DNA of 64,000 bases, taken from positions 2,232,001-2,296,000 of the forward strand of contig NZ_CP064939.1 of NCBI RefSeq assembly GCF_015679185.1, in the 5' to 3' direction. Below are positions 9,643 through 19,261 of the stretch, piece after piece. The translations under genes and the position numbers were made by a program. Each line of letters starts with the position of its first letter. The first letter of the stretch is position 1. Source of the stretch: Pedobacter endophyticus (GTDB lineage Bacteria > Bacteroidota > Bacteroidia > Sphingobacteriales > Sphingobacteriaceae). The notes under the pieces were generated by a model. That model saw only the letters and a list, made by a program, of their open reading frames with translations, was not told the origin of the DNA and did not search any database.

Positions 9643-10485
9643 TTAACCGAGGTTAACACCATCAGGTGCTGAGGTCTTGTTTGGTGCGCCGTTGCCGTTA
9701 GCGGTCTTGATGCCGAAATCCCAGCTGTTTAAGGCTTGAATAGCATGGTGCGCAGTTAAATCGAACTGAACCGGAACTATAGATACAAAATTGTGTTCCA
9801 GTGCCCAAACGTCGGTATCCTCACCCTTATCAAAATTCTCAAAAACGCCGGTTAGCCAGTAATACGGTCGTTGGTAAGGGTCGCGGCGTTCATCAAACTC
9901 TTCCATCCATTTGGCGTTGGCCTGCCGACAAATTTTTATGCCTTTTAACTGATTCCCTTTTGGAAAATTAACGTTTAGCAAAGTGCCTTCCGGGAGTCCG
10001 TTTGCCAAAACCTGCTCGCAAATGCTTTTAATGTATTTTTTAGTATGGCTAAAATCTGCATCTGCTGCAAAATCATCCAAAGAAAAGCCAATGGAAGGGA
10101 TTTTTTCGATCGCCCCTTCTACTGCGGCCGACATGGTGCCGGAGTAAAGCACATTAATGGAATTGTTTAAGCCATGATTGATTCCGGAAACGCACAAATC
10201 GGGCTTTTTACCTTTAAATATTTTATTTACACCCAGTTTTACGCAATCAACTGGTGTGCCGCTGCATTTATACATTTCAACACCTGCATATAAGTCCACT
10301 TTATCGAAACGGATGGGTTTTCCGATGGTAATGGCATGGCCCATTCCACTTTGCGGACTATCGGGCGCCACCACAACTACATTTCCAAGTTCCTGCATTA
10401 CTTCCATCAGATTTTTTATCCCTGTGGCGGTTATGCCATCATCGTTTACCACTAAAATATTCGGTTTTGTAACTTGCTTCGTCAT
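9643..10485 (-). CDS. surE: 5'/3'-nucleotidase SurE
   Basis: A 280-aa SurE-family phosphatase that removes phosphate from nucleoside 5'- and 3'-monophosphates with a divalent metal. The metal-binding motif NDDGI is at residues 14-18. Other family blocks are VVVVAPDSPQSGMGHAIT, YKCSGTPVDCVKLG and VSGINHGLNNSINVLYSGT. The C-terminal 25 residues or so (TANGNGAPNKTSAPDG) are low in complexity and beyond the usual domain. It is the first gene of the surE-membrane protein-lpxB group. Confidence 0.96.
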   Translation of the reverse strand: MTKQVTKPNILVVNDDGITATGIKNLMEVMQELGNVVVVAPDSPQSGMGHAITIGKPIRFDKVDLYAGVEMYKCSGTPVDCVKLGVNKIFKGKKPDLCVSGINHGLNNSINVLYSGTMSAAVEGAIEKIPSIGFSLDDFAADADFSHTKKYIKSICEQVLANGLPEGTLLNVNFPKGNQLKGIKICRQANAKWMEEFDERRDPYQRPYYWLTGVFENFDKGEDTDVWALEHNFVSIVPVQFDLTAHHAIQALNSWDFGIKTANGNGAPNKTSAPDGVNLG

Positions 10486-10614
10486 GGTTGTAAAAATAAG
10501 GATTATTTTACTATGGTCGGCGGGAGAGCGAGCAGTAACGAAAAATTGTTTGAGTATACTACCTCAGTTCGATTTACTTTTGCTAGGCTATGTTTATCTT
10601 AGCCAACTACGAAT

Positions 10615-10722
10615 GGTCGTCATGCTGCCCCGAAGTTTCGGGATCAGCATCTTTCATGCTTAGTGTTGATGTTATAAAGATCCTGAATCATACCGATAGC
10701 TATCGGTATCAGGATGACGACC
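10615..10722. repeat. Short inverted-repeat element containing an ACCGATAGCTATCGGT palindrome
   Basis: A 108-bp non-coding stretch bounded by GGTCGTCAT and its exact reverse complement ATGACGACC. Inside are a GCCCCGAAGTTTCGGGAT hairpin and the palindrome CCGATAGCTATCGG. The same palindrome core recurs near 19031, 24004, 24562 and 43121. The remaining parts of 10486-10883 show no gene apart from the promoter described next. Confidence 0.7.
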
Positions 10723-10800
10723 GCTCATGCCCGCGCTAGTCAGGATTTGTAAATAACTAAAAATTCTTTTGTTGCATTTCATTCGATGACGGAAACGGTA

Positions 10801-10808
10801 TATATTTG
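10801..10808 (+). promoter_or_regulatory. Putative -7 box for the M16 peptidase gene
   Basis: TATATTTG matches the Bacteroidetes -7 consensus TAnnTTTG exactly and lies 75 bases before the ATG at 10884. No convincing -33 TTTG was found at the ideal distance, so this is a moderate call. Confidence 0.45.
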
Positions 10809-10883
10809 GGTAATTAACTTATTAATTATGAACGGGGATCGCCAGGAACGATCTCAACACTCATTTCTCATAAACCAAACTCA

Positions 10884-13817
10884 ATGAAAATCAAACTATT
10901 TACTTTAGCTTGTTTTCTGCTTACGGGTACTTTTGCAAATGCGCAAAGCACTTACCAATGGAAAACAGGAAACGCTGGCGGTTACAGTTATAAATATGTA
11001 ACGAACGACCCGACGAAAACCCGATTTTACACGCTGAAAAACGGCTTGACGGTTATTTTGTCGCAAAACAACAAGGAGCCGAACATCACTTTTAAAATGG
11101 CGGTAAGGGCAGGCAGCAATACCGACCCACGAACAAACACGGGTTTAGCACATTACTTAGAGCATTTATTGTTTAAGGGAACGGACAAGTTCGGGACTTT
11201 AAATTATGCCAAGGAAAAACCGCTTTTGGATAAGATTGAGGCATTGTACGAAACATACAATAAAACTACCGACCCGGCGAAACGTAAGGAAATTTATGCG
11301 CAAATAGATAAAACTTCGGGTGAGGCATCTAATTACTCTATCGCAAATGAGTACGATAAAATGATGAAGGCGATTGGCAGCAATGTGACGAATGCGCACA
11401 CTTCTGTTGAGGAAACGGTTTACGAAGAGGATTTACCATCGAACGCAATCGATAAATTTCTAGCCGTTCAGGCAGAACGTTTTCGTGCCCCGGTTTTCCG
11501 CATCTTTCATACGGAGTTGGAGGCCGTGTACGAAGAAAAGAATATCGGCATGGATAGCGACCCGCGTAAGATGTACGAGAAAATGCTCTACGCTTTATTT
11601 CCAACGCATAACTATGGGCAACAAACTACAATTGGTACCATTGAGCATTTAAAAAATCCGTCGCTGGTTGAAATCAGAAACTATTACAACAAATATTATG
11701 TGCCTAATAATATGGCGCTAATTATGTCGGGCGATATTAACTACGATGCCTTAATTAAGAAAATTGATAAGAATTTTTCTTTTATGGCCTCGAAACCGCT
11801 TGCTTTGTACAATCCTGCCGCAGAGAAACCATTAACAAAAATCCAAAAGGTTGATATTTATGGTCCGAGTGCAGAAAATTTATATGTGGCTTATCGCGGC
11901 TATGCACAAAATACGCATCAAAGCTTGTTATTGGATCTGATTGGCAGTATTTTGGCGAATGGCAAGGCGGGTTTAATGGATATTAATATTAACAAGCAGC
12001 AAAAAATGCTGAGGGCAAGCGCAGGCTATAACCAAATGAAAGATTATGGAATCTTTATTTTATCTGGCTCTCCGAAGGCGGGACAGAGTTTGGAAGAAGC
12101 GCAAAAAATTATGCTGGAGCAGGTAGAATTGCTTAAAAAAGGGGAATTTGACGAAAGTTTAATTAAGGCGACTGTGGCAAACATTAAGCTGGCAGAACTA
12201 CAGGCATATGATAATAATGATGTTCGGGCAGAAGCAACAATGAATGCCTTTATCCAAAACCGCGGAACGGAATGGGATAAGATGCTTTCATCGACGGATA
12301 AAATGGCAAAGGTTACGAAAAAAGAGATTGTAGATTTCGCGAACAAGTTCTTTATCGACAATTACGTGGTTTTATATAAGCACAAGGGTGAAGATAAGAG
12401 CATTATAAAGGTAGAAAAGCCTGCCATAACGGCCGTTAAAACGAATACGAACGAGGTTTCTCCTTTTACCAAAAGCATTATCGATGCGAAGGTAACTCCT
12501 ATTGCGCCAAAATTTTTAGATTATAAAAAAGACCTGAAGTTTGGCAAGGCAGCGATTGCAGATGTAATTGCGGTTCAAAATACGGAGAACGCGATTTTCC
12601 GAATGGGTTACCGCTTCGAAATGGGCGCCTACAATTATAAATTGCTTCCTTATGCGGCTCAATATCTGTCGTTTTTAAGCACCGATAAATATTCGGCAGA
12701 GGAGATTAGCAAGGCATTTTACAACCTGGCCTGCAGCTATAATGTAAACGTTGGCAATGAAGTTACAACGGTTTCGTTAAGTGGCTTGCAAGAAAACTTT
12801 GATAAAGCGGTGGCGTTATTGGAGGATGTTTTGGCGCATTGCAAACCAAATGAAAAGGCTTTGGAAGATTTAAAGGGCCGTTTATTAAAATCGAGAGAGA
12901 ATGCGAAACTGAATAAATCATCTATTTTAGGTGGCTTAATGAACTACGCACAGTATGGCAAAGACAATCCTTTTAATTATGGGTTGACAAACGATGAAAT
13001 TAAAAACATGAAATCGTCGGATTTGATTTACCTTTTGCATAACCTAACGAATTACGAACACACGATTACTTATTTCGGTCCGAAAACGATTGAAGCATTT
13101 TCTGCCGATATTGTTAAGGCGCATCCACTTGGCAAAGCATTTACCGACGCTGCCCCAATGAAAAAGTTTACCTATACGAATACGGATTCGAACAAGGTTT
13201 ATTTTGCCGATTACGATATGGTACAGGCAGAAATACGCTGGGTAAGAAACGGCGGTCTGTACGACCCTGCGAACGCTGCAAAAATTGGACTATTTAACAA
13301 CTATTTTGGCGGCGGCATGGGTTCTATTGTTTTTCAAACCATTCGCGAATCGAAAGCGCTGGCTTACTCGACTTTTGCGGTTTACTCTTCGCCCAATAGC
13401 AAGGAAAAGGAAAACACGGTGGTTGCTTATGTGGGTACGCAGGCCGACAAGATGACCGAGGCGGTTGCAGGAATGAATGAGCTGTTGAATGTTTTGCCAG
13501 AATCGGATAAATCGTTCGCACTTTCGAAAAGCAACTCGTTAAACGGGCTCGAAACTTCTCGGATTACAAAGGATGGCATCATTTACGCTTACCTGGCGGA
13601 TAAGAAATTGGGCTTCGATCACGACTCGCGAAGTGATGAATATGCAAACTTGAAACCTTTAACATTTACCGATGTGAAAGCTTTTCATGAGCGCAATCTT
13701 TCTCAAAAACCGTATAACTATTGCATTGTTGCCTCAGAGAAAAAAGTAAGCATGGATGACCTGGCAAAGTTCGGCCCGGTGACTAAATTGGGGTTGGAAG
13801 AGATTTTTGGGTATTAA
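10884..13817 (+). CDS. M16 family zinc metallopeptidase (pitrilysin/insulinase type), secreted
   Basis: A 977-aa protein with a signal peptide (MKIKLFTLACFLLTGTFANAQ). The inverted zinc motif HYLEH is in GLAHYLEHLLFKG near residue 90, and the downstream metal-ligand glutamate lies in ELEAVYEEKNIG. A charged insertion of about 60 residues (PLLDKIEALYETYNKTTDPA) separates these parts, as in many Bacteroidetes homologues. The C-terminal half repeats the M16 fold without the zinc motif (YNYKLLPYAAQYLSFLST, GGGMGSIVFQTIRESKALAY). It probably degrades peptides in the periplasm or outside the cell. Confidence 0.95.
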   Translation: MKIKLFTLACFLLTGTFANAQSTYQWKTGNAGGYSYKYVTNDPTKTRFYTLKNGLTVILSQNNKEPNITFKMAVRAGSNTDPRTNTGLAHYLEHLLFKGTDKFGTLNYAKEKPLLDKIEALYETYNKTTDPAKRKEIYAQIDKTSGEASNYSIANEYDKMMKAIGSNVTNAHTSVEETVYEEDLPSNAIDKFLAVQAERFRAPVFRIFHTELEAVYEEKNIGMDSDPRKMYEKMLYALFPTHNYGQQTTIGTIEHLKNPSLVEIRNYYNKYYVPNNMALIMSGDINYDALIKKIDKNFSFMASKPLALYNPAAEKPLTKIQKVDIYGPSAENLYVAYRGYAQNTHQSLLLDLIGSILANGKAGLMDININKQQKMLRASAGYNQMKDYGIFILSGSPKAGQSLEEAQKIMLEQVELLKKGEFDESLIKATVANIKLAELQAYDNNDVRAEATMNAFIQNRGTEWDKMLSSTDKMAKVTKKEIVDFANKFFIDNYVVLYKHKGEDKSIIKVEKPAITAVKTNTNEVSPFTKSIIDAKVTPIAPKFLDYKKDLKFGKAAIADVIAVQNTENAIFRMGYRFEMGAYNYKLLPYAAQYLSFLSTDKYSAEEISKAFYNLACSYNVNVGNEVTTVSLSGLQENFDKAVALLEDVLAHCKPNEKALEDLKGRLLKSRENAKLNKSSILGGLMNYAQYGKDNPFNYGLTNDEIKNMKSSDLIYLLHNLTNYEHTITYFGPKTIEAFSADIVKAHPLGKAFTDAAPMKKFTYTNTDSNKVYFADYDMVQAEIRWVRNGGLYDPANAAKIGLFNNYFGGGMGSIVFQTIRESKALAYSTFAVYSSPNSKEKENTVVAYVGTQADKMTEAVAGMNELLNVLPESDKSFALSKSNSLNGLETSRITKDGIIYAYLADKKLGFDHDSRSDEYANLKPLTFTDVKAFHERNLSQKPYNYCIVASEKKVSMDDLAKFGPVTKLGLEEIFGY

Positions 13818-13824
13818 GATTGAA

Positions 13825-13876
13825 GCTGAAAGCTGAAAGCTGAAAGCTGAAAGACTAAAGCTGAAAGACTAAAGCG
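13825..13876. repeat. Short direct repeats of GCTGAAA / GACTAAA
   Basis: Heptamer repeats (GCTGAAA four times, then GACTAAAGCTGAAAGACTAAA) directly follow the M16 stop. Similar strings follow the M42 gene (41541-41618) and precede dnaK (59896-59952). Confidence 0.75.
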
Positions 13877-13890
13877 AAAACCCAGCTACC

Positions 13891-14002
13891 CGCCATTTCG
13901 ATGAGGAACGAGGAGAAATCTGTACCAGAAAAGCACAAGGCAAAACGAGTGTGTAATGCAGTGCAATGTAGGTAACAGATTTCTCCTATCGTCGAAATGA
14001 CG
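13891..14002. repeat. Inverted-repeat element (CGYCATTTCGA ends)
   Basis: The left end CGCCATTTCGA and right end TCGAAATGACG are inverted repeats. A second inner pair is AGGAGAAATCTGT and ACAGATTTCTCCT. The element at 24407-24490 has the same ends and the AGATTTCTTCTCCT interior. No gene is seen in 13818-14193. Confidence 0.65.
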
Positions 14003-14193
14003 TTAATTCAAGGCGTAACGACGGTAAAAATAAACCTATGAGCCTGAGCTCGATTAATAAGGGTTTGGATTGTATTGGCTATTTAACATGACCGGTCGTC
14101 ATCCTCAGCTTGACTGGGGATCTTAATGCAAACAATACATCGAACTCAGGTTATGAGGTTGTAAAGACCTCATAGGTTTCAAATATCCTCCCA

Positions 14194-15909
14194 TCAATTC
14201 TTCATATAATCGATCACAATTCCATTTGCCATCAACTTTTTGCCCTCGGTAGTTAGTTTACTGCCTGCAGGAGTTTCTACAATCAAAACCGATTGCGTAG
14301 CCGAAACAATAACATTCGTTTTACTCGTTACATTTTTTGCAATAAACTTTTGGGCAATTGCATCGTAAAGATCTACTTTATCGGTACCTGTAACATTATA
14401 AACAATCGATTTATTCTGCGCATAAGGATTGTAAATTAAATACGTGGGGTAGGCTTTGTTTTTATAAAAATCTGTCGCTAAAACGTCGAGTTTTAAAACG
14501 CCCTCTATGTTGGTTTTCTCCACAATAGCACCAAAGATGCCAACATGCCCGCTGCCATACACACTAAACTGAGAAACCTCGGGGTTTTTACCGGGAACCC
14601 ATTTTGGTCCATCGCCCTGGGCAACAGGTCCTTTTTTATCGGTGTAAAGGCTATCGAATGTTGAGGTTTTAGCAAAACCTTCGTAAGCTATTACGCCTTT
14701 GGTAACCGCAGCGAACTGTGGAATAGTTTGCCTATCGGCGGGCATGTATTGTGGGTAGAAAAATCGTGACGCATTTACCGCGTTCAGCATCCATTTTCCG
14801 ATGGCATTAGCATAAGCCGGATCGTATCGAACGGTAGGAACCAGTGGCCAGGCGGCGTCGAAAGTGTTCATTAAAAAGCCATATCCACCATGATCTACGG
14901 TGCTTCCCACAACGCCCGAAATATCGTAGCCGTTCCATTTACCTGTTAAAACGCCCCAACCCTCACGACAAACCGCGGTTCCGTCGAAAGTCCAGCCCAA
15001 TAGTTTTTGCACATCGAAATTGGTGCCCTGCTCTACGTTCATCCTTGCTGCCAGGTAGGCGCCAAAGGGCATCAGTAATTCGTAGGTTGGGTTAATTTTG
15101 TTGCTTTCTAAGGCGGTCATTGCGCTTATTGCGCCTTTTAAATACCTCGGGTCACTAAATTTTTTATAAGCGGCATATAGTACCCAAGCATGGCCCGCAG
15201 CGGCATCTTGTTGTGCACAGATCTGATTTTTCATCGGTTTCATTTGTGCATAATCGAAATACGAGTAATTGTAATCGCCTTTTAAAATCGAATCGGCCTG
15301 ATAAAATTTCTCAGCAATGCTCCTGGCAATCCAATCGAAATCCTTTTCGTTAGGATATTGCTCGCAAATGGCATAAAACAATACATTCGGGTAAACATCG
15401 TACCACCAATCGCGACCATAGCCGCCCCCAAGCAGTGCAACTTCGGGAGCCGTATTGTTCATCATGATGTTCCACTTCGTTTCGCGGTTAAAATAATTTT
15501 TCAGCATGGCCACATAATTTGTTCCATTTTGGTTGCTTTTATCAATGCCGATTAAGCTAGCTCCCATAACAGCACCCATGTTCGCCAGCGCTTCGTGAAA
15601 CATCCCTTTATTGTTAGTGCCTTGCCTTACATCGCCAACAGCAGTGTAAATGCCCATCACAGGTTGATCGAAGTTTTTTCGGGTGCTGTCTATCCAAATC
15701 ATTGGCCAGTATTGGCCTTTTGCCTTAAAATCATAAACAGTTTTATCAAAATTTTGAGCCATCAGCTTCCAGTCGATAATTTTTAAAGGCTGAGGAACGT
15801 TGGCCATTTCCGCTACGCGATTTAATTTTAGTTGTTTTATTTGTGCTTGCGCAAAGCCAACGCAGATAGTAAGCGCAAGTGTGAAAAGTATGTTGATGTT
15901 ATATTTCAT
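14194..15909 (-). CDS. Secreted protein of unknown function, probable alpha/alpha-barrel glycan enzyme
   Basis: A 571-aa protein. Start set at ATG 15909 because it gives a clean signal peptide (MKYNINILFTLALTICVGFA, cut after AQA); an upstream in-frame start would add nine unlikely residues. The mature part is rich in Trp, Tyr and acidic residues, with helical segments like those of six-hairpin glycosidases or polysaccharide lyases (GYGRDWWYDVYPNVLFYAI, QQDAAAGHAWVLYAAYKKF, GWTFDGTAVCREGWGVLTG, STVDHGGYGFLMNTFDAAWP). The last 120 residues look like a beta-rich domain. I do not recognise a named family. The gene ends the GH130/SusCD locus, so a role in trimming its glycan is likely; the reaction is unknown. 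Confidence 0.8.
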   Translation of the reverse strand: MKYNINILFTLALTICVGFAQAQIKQLKLNRVAEMANVPQPLKIIDWKLMAQNFDKTVYDFKAKGQYWPMIWIDSTRKNFDQPVMGIYTAVGDVRQGTNNKGMFHEALANMGAVMGASLIGIDKSNQNGTNYVAMLKNYFNRETKWNIMMNNTAPEVALLGGGYGRDWWYDVYPNVLFYAICEQYPNEKDFDWIARSIAEKFYQADSILKGDYNYSYFDYAQMKPMKNQICAQQDAAAGHAWVLYAAYKKFSDPRYLKGAISAMTALESNKINPTYELLMPFGAYLAARMNVEQGTNFDVQKLLGWTFDGTAVCREGWGVLTGKWNGYDISGVVGSTVDHGGYGFLMNTFDAAWPLVPTVRYDPAYANAIGKWMLNAVNASRFFYPQYMPADRQTIPQFAAVTKGVIAYEGFAKTSTFDSLYTDKKGPVAQGDGPKWVPGKNPEVSQFSVYGSGHVGIFGAIVEKTNIEGVLKLDVLATDFYKNKAYPTYLIYNPYAQNKSIVYNVTGTDKVDLYDAIAQKFIAKNVTSKTNVIVSATQSVLIVETPAGSKLTTEGKKLMANGIVIDYMKN

Positions 15910-16219
15910 AAAATATGTTTTAAAAATTAACCGCAAATGCGGATGGTATTGCGACTATTTTGTTGGCGTTCTGAGTTTGAATATCTTTCAAAAAAATCAA
16001 TATGGCATCACGCTTAAGCCTTGCCGTCTTTCCCGCGCAGGCGGGAACCCTAAAGCGTGAGCATTAGGATGAGGGTGTCTCAAAAGTCGACTTTTCCCAA
16101 AGCGATGCCTTTGGCATAGATTTACTTGCCAAAATTAAATCCGATAACTATCGGATTCGTATCGCTTTCCATAACCTCTCCCTATGAGCGTTTCGGGTCA
16201 AAAGCAGTGCCTTTGCTTT

Positions 16220-16239
16220 CCCTCTCCTTGAGGAGAGGG
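16220..16239. repeat. Perfect CCCTCTCC/GGAGAGGG hairpin in a gene-free stretch
   Basis: CCCTCTCC-TTGA-GGAGAGGG is one of several small hairpins in 15910-16437, along with CCCGCGCAGGCGGG near 16030 and CCGATAACTATCGG near 16140. No gene is seen in this 528-base stretch. Confidence 0.6.
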
Positions 16240-16437
16240 ATGTACAGACAGTGCAAAACCAGCGACATTCAAATGGAGAGGTTTAAGGCGCAAAATTTAA
16301 TTGTGCGCTTAGGTTTTCGTTTTGCTCTTTAATACAGCCTCATGACGACCGATCGAAGCCCTGAATGCTGCTCACAATAACGGCTTTGTAAAGTTATGAT
16401 CATTCATTATAACGAACCTGCATATTATCCCAAATTA

Positions 16438-17730
16438 TCACTCAATCACCGGTGCAACCACCCCAGGTTCTTCATTACTTAAAATTGGTGCTTCTTCTAT
16501 ATTTTCGATTTTTCCTTGTTTAATAATGTCTTTAGCTACCCAGTACGAAGCAAGTTGTAAGATAGCCACAATAATAATGGCATAGCGCAAAGCGACTTCT
16601 ACAGAAAAAGCGTAAGCCAGAATCAGGAAAGTACCAGCGCCTGTTAACCTTCCGATGTAGAGGCCGCCTTCGTGGTTCAAAATGTAAGCAAATTCGCTTC
16701 TTTTCTCTTTTTTAGTTAGAATATCGATTACACTAAACTGAATCGGGAAGTAAGCTAAATCGAGCAAGGGCTTTGCCAGCAATAAAAAGAGCATAAAAAG
16801 GATGACGCCCAAACTGCTGTACAAAATACCATTGATGATAGCGGCAATGGCAAATAACGTTAAGCCTGCGCCGAAAACATACAACCTGTGCTTTGGTGAA
16901 GTATTGCGTCCGATGATGTACATGGCAATGGCGGCAATGATGGCGCCAATAGATTGTGCGGTACCCAAAGCACCCTCCTTGCCCACCAAAAGCATAATCA
17001 ACATTGCTGGTGCGGTTACCAAAAACCCCTGAACCAAGCCTTTTAGGGTAGCCAAACGGATTAGTTTGTACCAGTACGGATCGAATTTGAAATAGACAAA
17101 TTTCTTCTCGGTTGGATTTTTGAAGTTTCCCCTGAAACACATTACCGAAGCCAAAATTGTAATAACGAACACCATGCCCGTAACAATTTTATAGGCCATT
17201 CCAGCTTCGCCTGTGCTTGCATTTAACTCAATAAACCAACCGATTAAAACCGGGATAACCACAGCAATAATGGTATAGAAAAAGGTCTCTAAGCCGTAAT
17301 AATAATTTCGGTTTTCATCGTTGGTAATGGCGAGTGCCAGAAAATCGCGATTGGCCCAATAAAAGCCGAACGACATACCCATAATTAATCCGGCAATGCC
17401 GATTCCGGTATTATCCAAGGTGGTTAACGACATCATTACCATCATCGAAACGCCGCTGAGCATCATGCCGAGGGAATAAAGCGTTTTAATCGAAAATCGG
17501 CTCAGCAAAAACCCGTTCAGGAAAAATGTAAGGGGAATGCCAGTATAAATGGTGAGTTGATAAATAACCACTTTAACCGGATCGTTCGAGCTCCGCATCA
17601 CGTAAGCGGCAACAAAAATATCGATTACCGGAAGTACAATACTATAAATTAAATTGGTTAAAGTGAGTACCCTGAAATTGTACGACTGATTTTTAAAGTG
17701 CGTAATTTCTGATTTTAGTTTAGTCAGCAT
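16438..17730 (-). CDS. MFS transporter of the GH130 locus
   Basis: A 430-aa membrane protein with about 12 hydrophobic segments. Examples are LTNLIYSIVLPVIDIFVAAY, ITILASVMCFRG and VILFMLFLLLAKPLLDLAYF. The overall pattern, with a charged loop after segment 6 (NFKNPTEKKFVYFKFDPYWY), fits the major facilitator superfamily. Its start overlaps the end of the GH130 gene by 11 bases, so the two are co-translated or at least co-transcribed. It most likely carries oligosaccharides released by the locus across the inner membrane to the cytoplasmic GH130 enzyme. Substrate and direction are inferred from context. Confidence 0.88.
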   Translation of the reverse strand: MLTKLKSEITHFKNQSYNFRVLTLTNLIYSIVLPVIDIFVAAYVMRSSNDPVKVVIYQLTIYTGIPLTFFLNGFLLSRFSIKTLYSLGMMLSGVSMMVMMSLTTLDNTGIGIAGLIMGMSFGFYWANRDFLALAITNDENRNYYYGLETFFYTIIAVVIPVLIGWFIELNASTGEAGMAYKIVTGMVFVITILASVMCFRGNFKNPTEKKFVYFKFDPYWYKLIRLATLKGLVQGFLVTAPAMLIMLLVGKEGALGTAQSIGAIIAAIAMYIIGRNTSPKHRLYVFGAGLTLFAIAAIINGILYSSLGVILFMLFLLLAKPLLDLAYFPIQFSVIDILTKKEKRSEFAYILNHEGGLYIGRLTGAGTFLILAYAFSVEVALRYAIIIVAILQLASYWVAKDIIKQGKIENIEEAPILSNEEPGVVAPVIE

Positions 17731-18778
17731 GATGATAGCTTAATTGCGACAATATTTTTTGAATAGAAAATTTAGCGCCGCAAACAAACTCATCTGCAGC
17801 GCCGTAGTAGATCGTTAATTCGTCGCCCTCAACCGTATGGCCATTTGTAAATACCACCTGGCCAAAAAAACCGCAGAGTTCGTATTCGGCAACTGGTCGC
17901 ATAATGGGCTCATCGGTTTGGGCAAGCACCTTCGAGGGGTCGTTTAAGTCCATTAAAAATGCACCTAAACAGTATTGGTGTTCGGAATTTGCGCCATGAT
18001 AAATTTCAAGCCACCCCTTGTCGGTTTTAATAGGTGCAGCACCAGCGCCAACACGTCTGCTATCCCAACTGTTCTTCCTCGTTTTAACAAGGCATTTGTG
18101 GTTTCCCCAGTGAATGCCATCGGGCGATTCGGCTAGCCAGATGTAGTTCCCGCCCAAATCTACACTGCTTGGGCGGTGCAGCGCATAAAACTTACCGTTG
18201 ATTTTTTCCTCGAAAATGGCGCAATCCTTATTGTGCGGTGGAATAATCATTCCGTGTTTCTCAAAGGTTTTCCAATCTTTCGTAGTGCGCATGCCTACGC
18301 CCACGCCATGAGCAGAAACCGAGGTAAAGGTTAGATAATACGTGTCGTTTATAAATGCCACTCTGCAATCTTCAATACCGAACGCTTCATCGGGCCCCTC
18401 GCCTTGCAATAGCGGATAACCTTCAGGCTGATAAAAGTTGATACCGTCGTCGCTACAAACCAGGCGCAAATGCGATAAGGTCGTTAAGTAATCGGCCCCC
18501 TGATAGGTAATTACCCGCGGGTCATCAGCAATCAGATCGGGATCGTTTTCTGCAATTTCTATAATCTCAATTCCCGTTCCGTGCAACACAGGAAATGAAA
18601 TAAATCCCGGCTTCTGTTGCGGACGCTCGGCTACCCTGATCAAGAGCCAGGTTTTATCTTGAAACTTAAAAACGCCTGGATTTAACAAGCATGCAATTTC
18701 AAGTCCGGTTCGGCTCGGAACCAGGTCTTTTGGCGATAATATTGGGTTTTCGGCAAATCGTAAGGCGGTATCGTTCAT
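17720..18778 (-). CDS. GH130 family beta-mannoside phosphorylase or hydrolase
   Basis: A 352-aa five-bladed beta-propeller enzyme. Blade-like motifs are ENPILSPKDLVPS at the N-terminus, GPDEAFGIEDCRVAFINDTY, RTTKDWKTFEKHGMIIPPHN, DSRRVGAGAAPIKTDKGW and IYHGANSEHQYCLGAFLMDL. GH130 members cleave beta-mannosidic bonds, mostly by phosphorolysis to mannose 1-phosphate, though some hydrolyse beta-1,2-mannosides. No signal peptide is present, so it should act in the cytoplasm, which suits a phosphorylase. It overlaps the MFS transporter gene and lies downstream of SusC/SusD. This is the best clue to the glycan used by the locus. Confidence 0.92.
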   Translation of the reverse strand: MNDTALRFAENPILSPKDLVPSRTGLEIACLLNPGVFKFQDKTWLLIRVAERPQQKPGFISFPVLHGTGIEIIEIAENDPDLIADDPRVITYQGADYLTTLSHLRLVCSDDGINFYQPEGYPLLQGEGPDEAFGIEDCRVAFINDTYYLTFTSVSAHGVGVGMRTTKDWKTFEKHGMIIPPHNKDCAIFEEKINGKFYALHRPSSVDLGGNYIWLAESPDGIHWGNHKCLVKTRKNSWDSRRVGAGAAPIKTDKGWLEIYHGANSEHQYCLGAFLMDLNDPSKVLAQTDEPIMRPVAEYELCGFFGQVVFTNGHTVEGDELTIYYGAADEFVCGAKFSIQKILSQLSYHHAD

Positions 18779-18897
18779 CGTATTTCGGGAATAAATGTAA
18801 ATTAGAATGTAATAGTTGTTGTTATCGTTAGTGCTAATTCGCCTGACCAGACGAGCAGGTAATACTTATTATTCTTGCCGTCTTTCCCACGCCCGCC

Positions 18898-19080
18898 CAA
18901 TGTCGTTCAGCCAAGGATAAAATTATAGAACATTGTCACCCTGAGCGGAGTCGAAGGGCGGATGTTAATGGTTTGATCGAATAAAAAAGGTCTTCGACTG
19001 AGTCCATCTTGAGCGAAGTCGAAAGGCTCAGATCCGATAGCTATCGGATGACACCCGTCGAGCTTAACTAAATGACATTG
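18898..19080. repeat. MITE-like interspersed element, copy 2 (reverse orientation)
   Basis: The right end CTTAACTAAATGACATTG is the full inverted end. The left end CAATGTCGTTCAGCCAAG is a decayed partner. The interior holds CCCTGAGCGGAGTCGAAGGG, GAGCGAAGTCGAAAGGCTCA and the palindrome ATCCGATAGCTATCGGAT. It explains most of the gap 18779-19261; the rest shows no gene. Confidence 0.75.
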
Positions 19081-19261
19081 CATCCCCGCCTGAACGGACG
19101 GGCAGGCGCAACCTACATCTCACCGTCCTTGCCCGCTTCACTCGCCCTCTTTGACAGTGGGTTGTTGGCGTTCTGCCTTTCATCGCCGGGGGATCCTTCA
19201 TTGCACTCAGGATGACAGCGTAAAAAACCTATCAAATTAACATTTGCATTCATTAATTTGT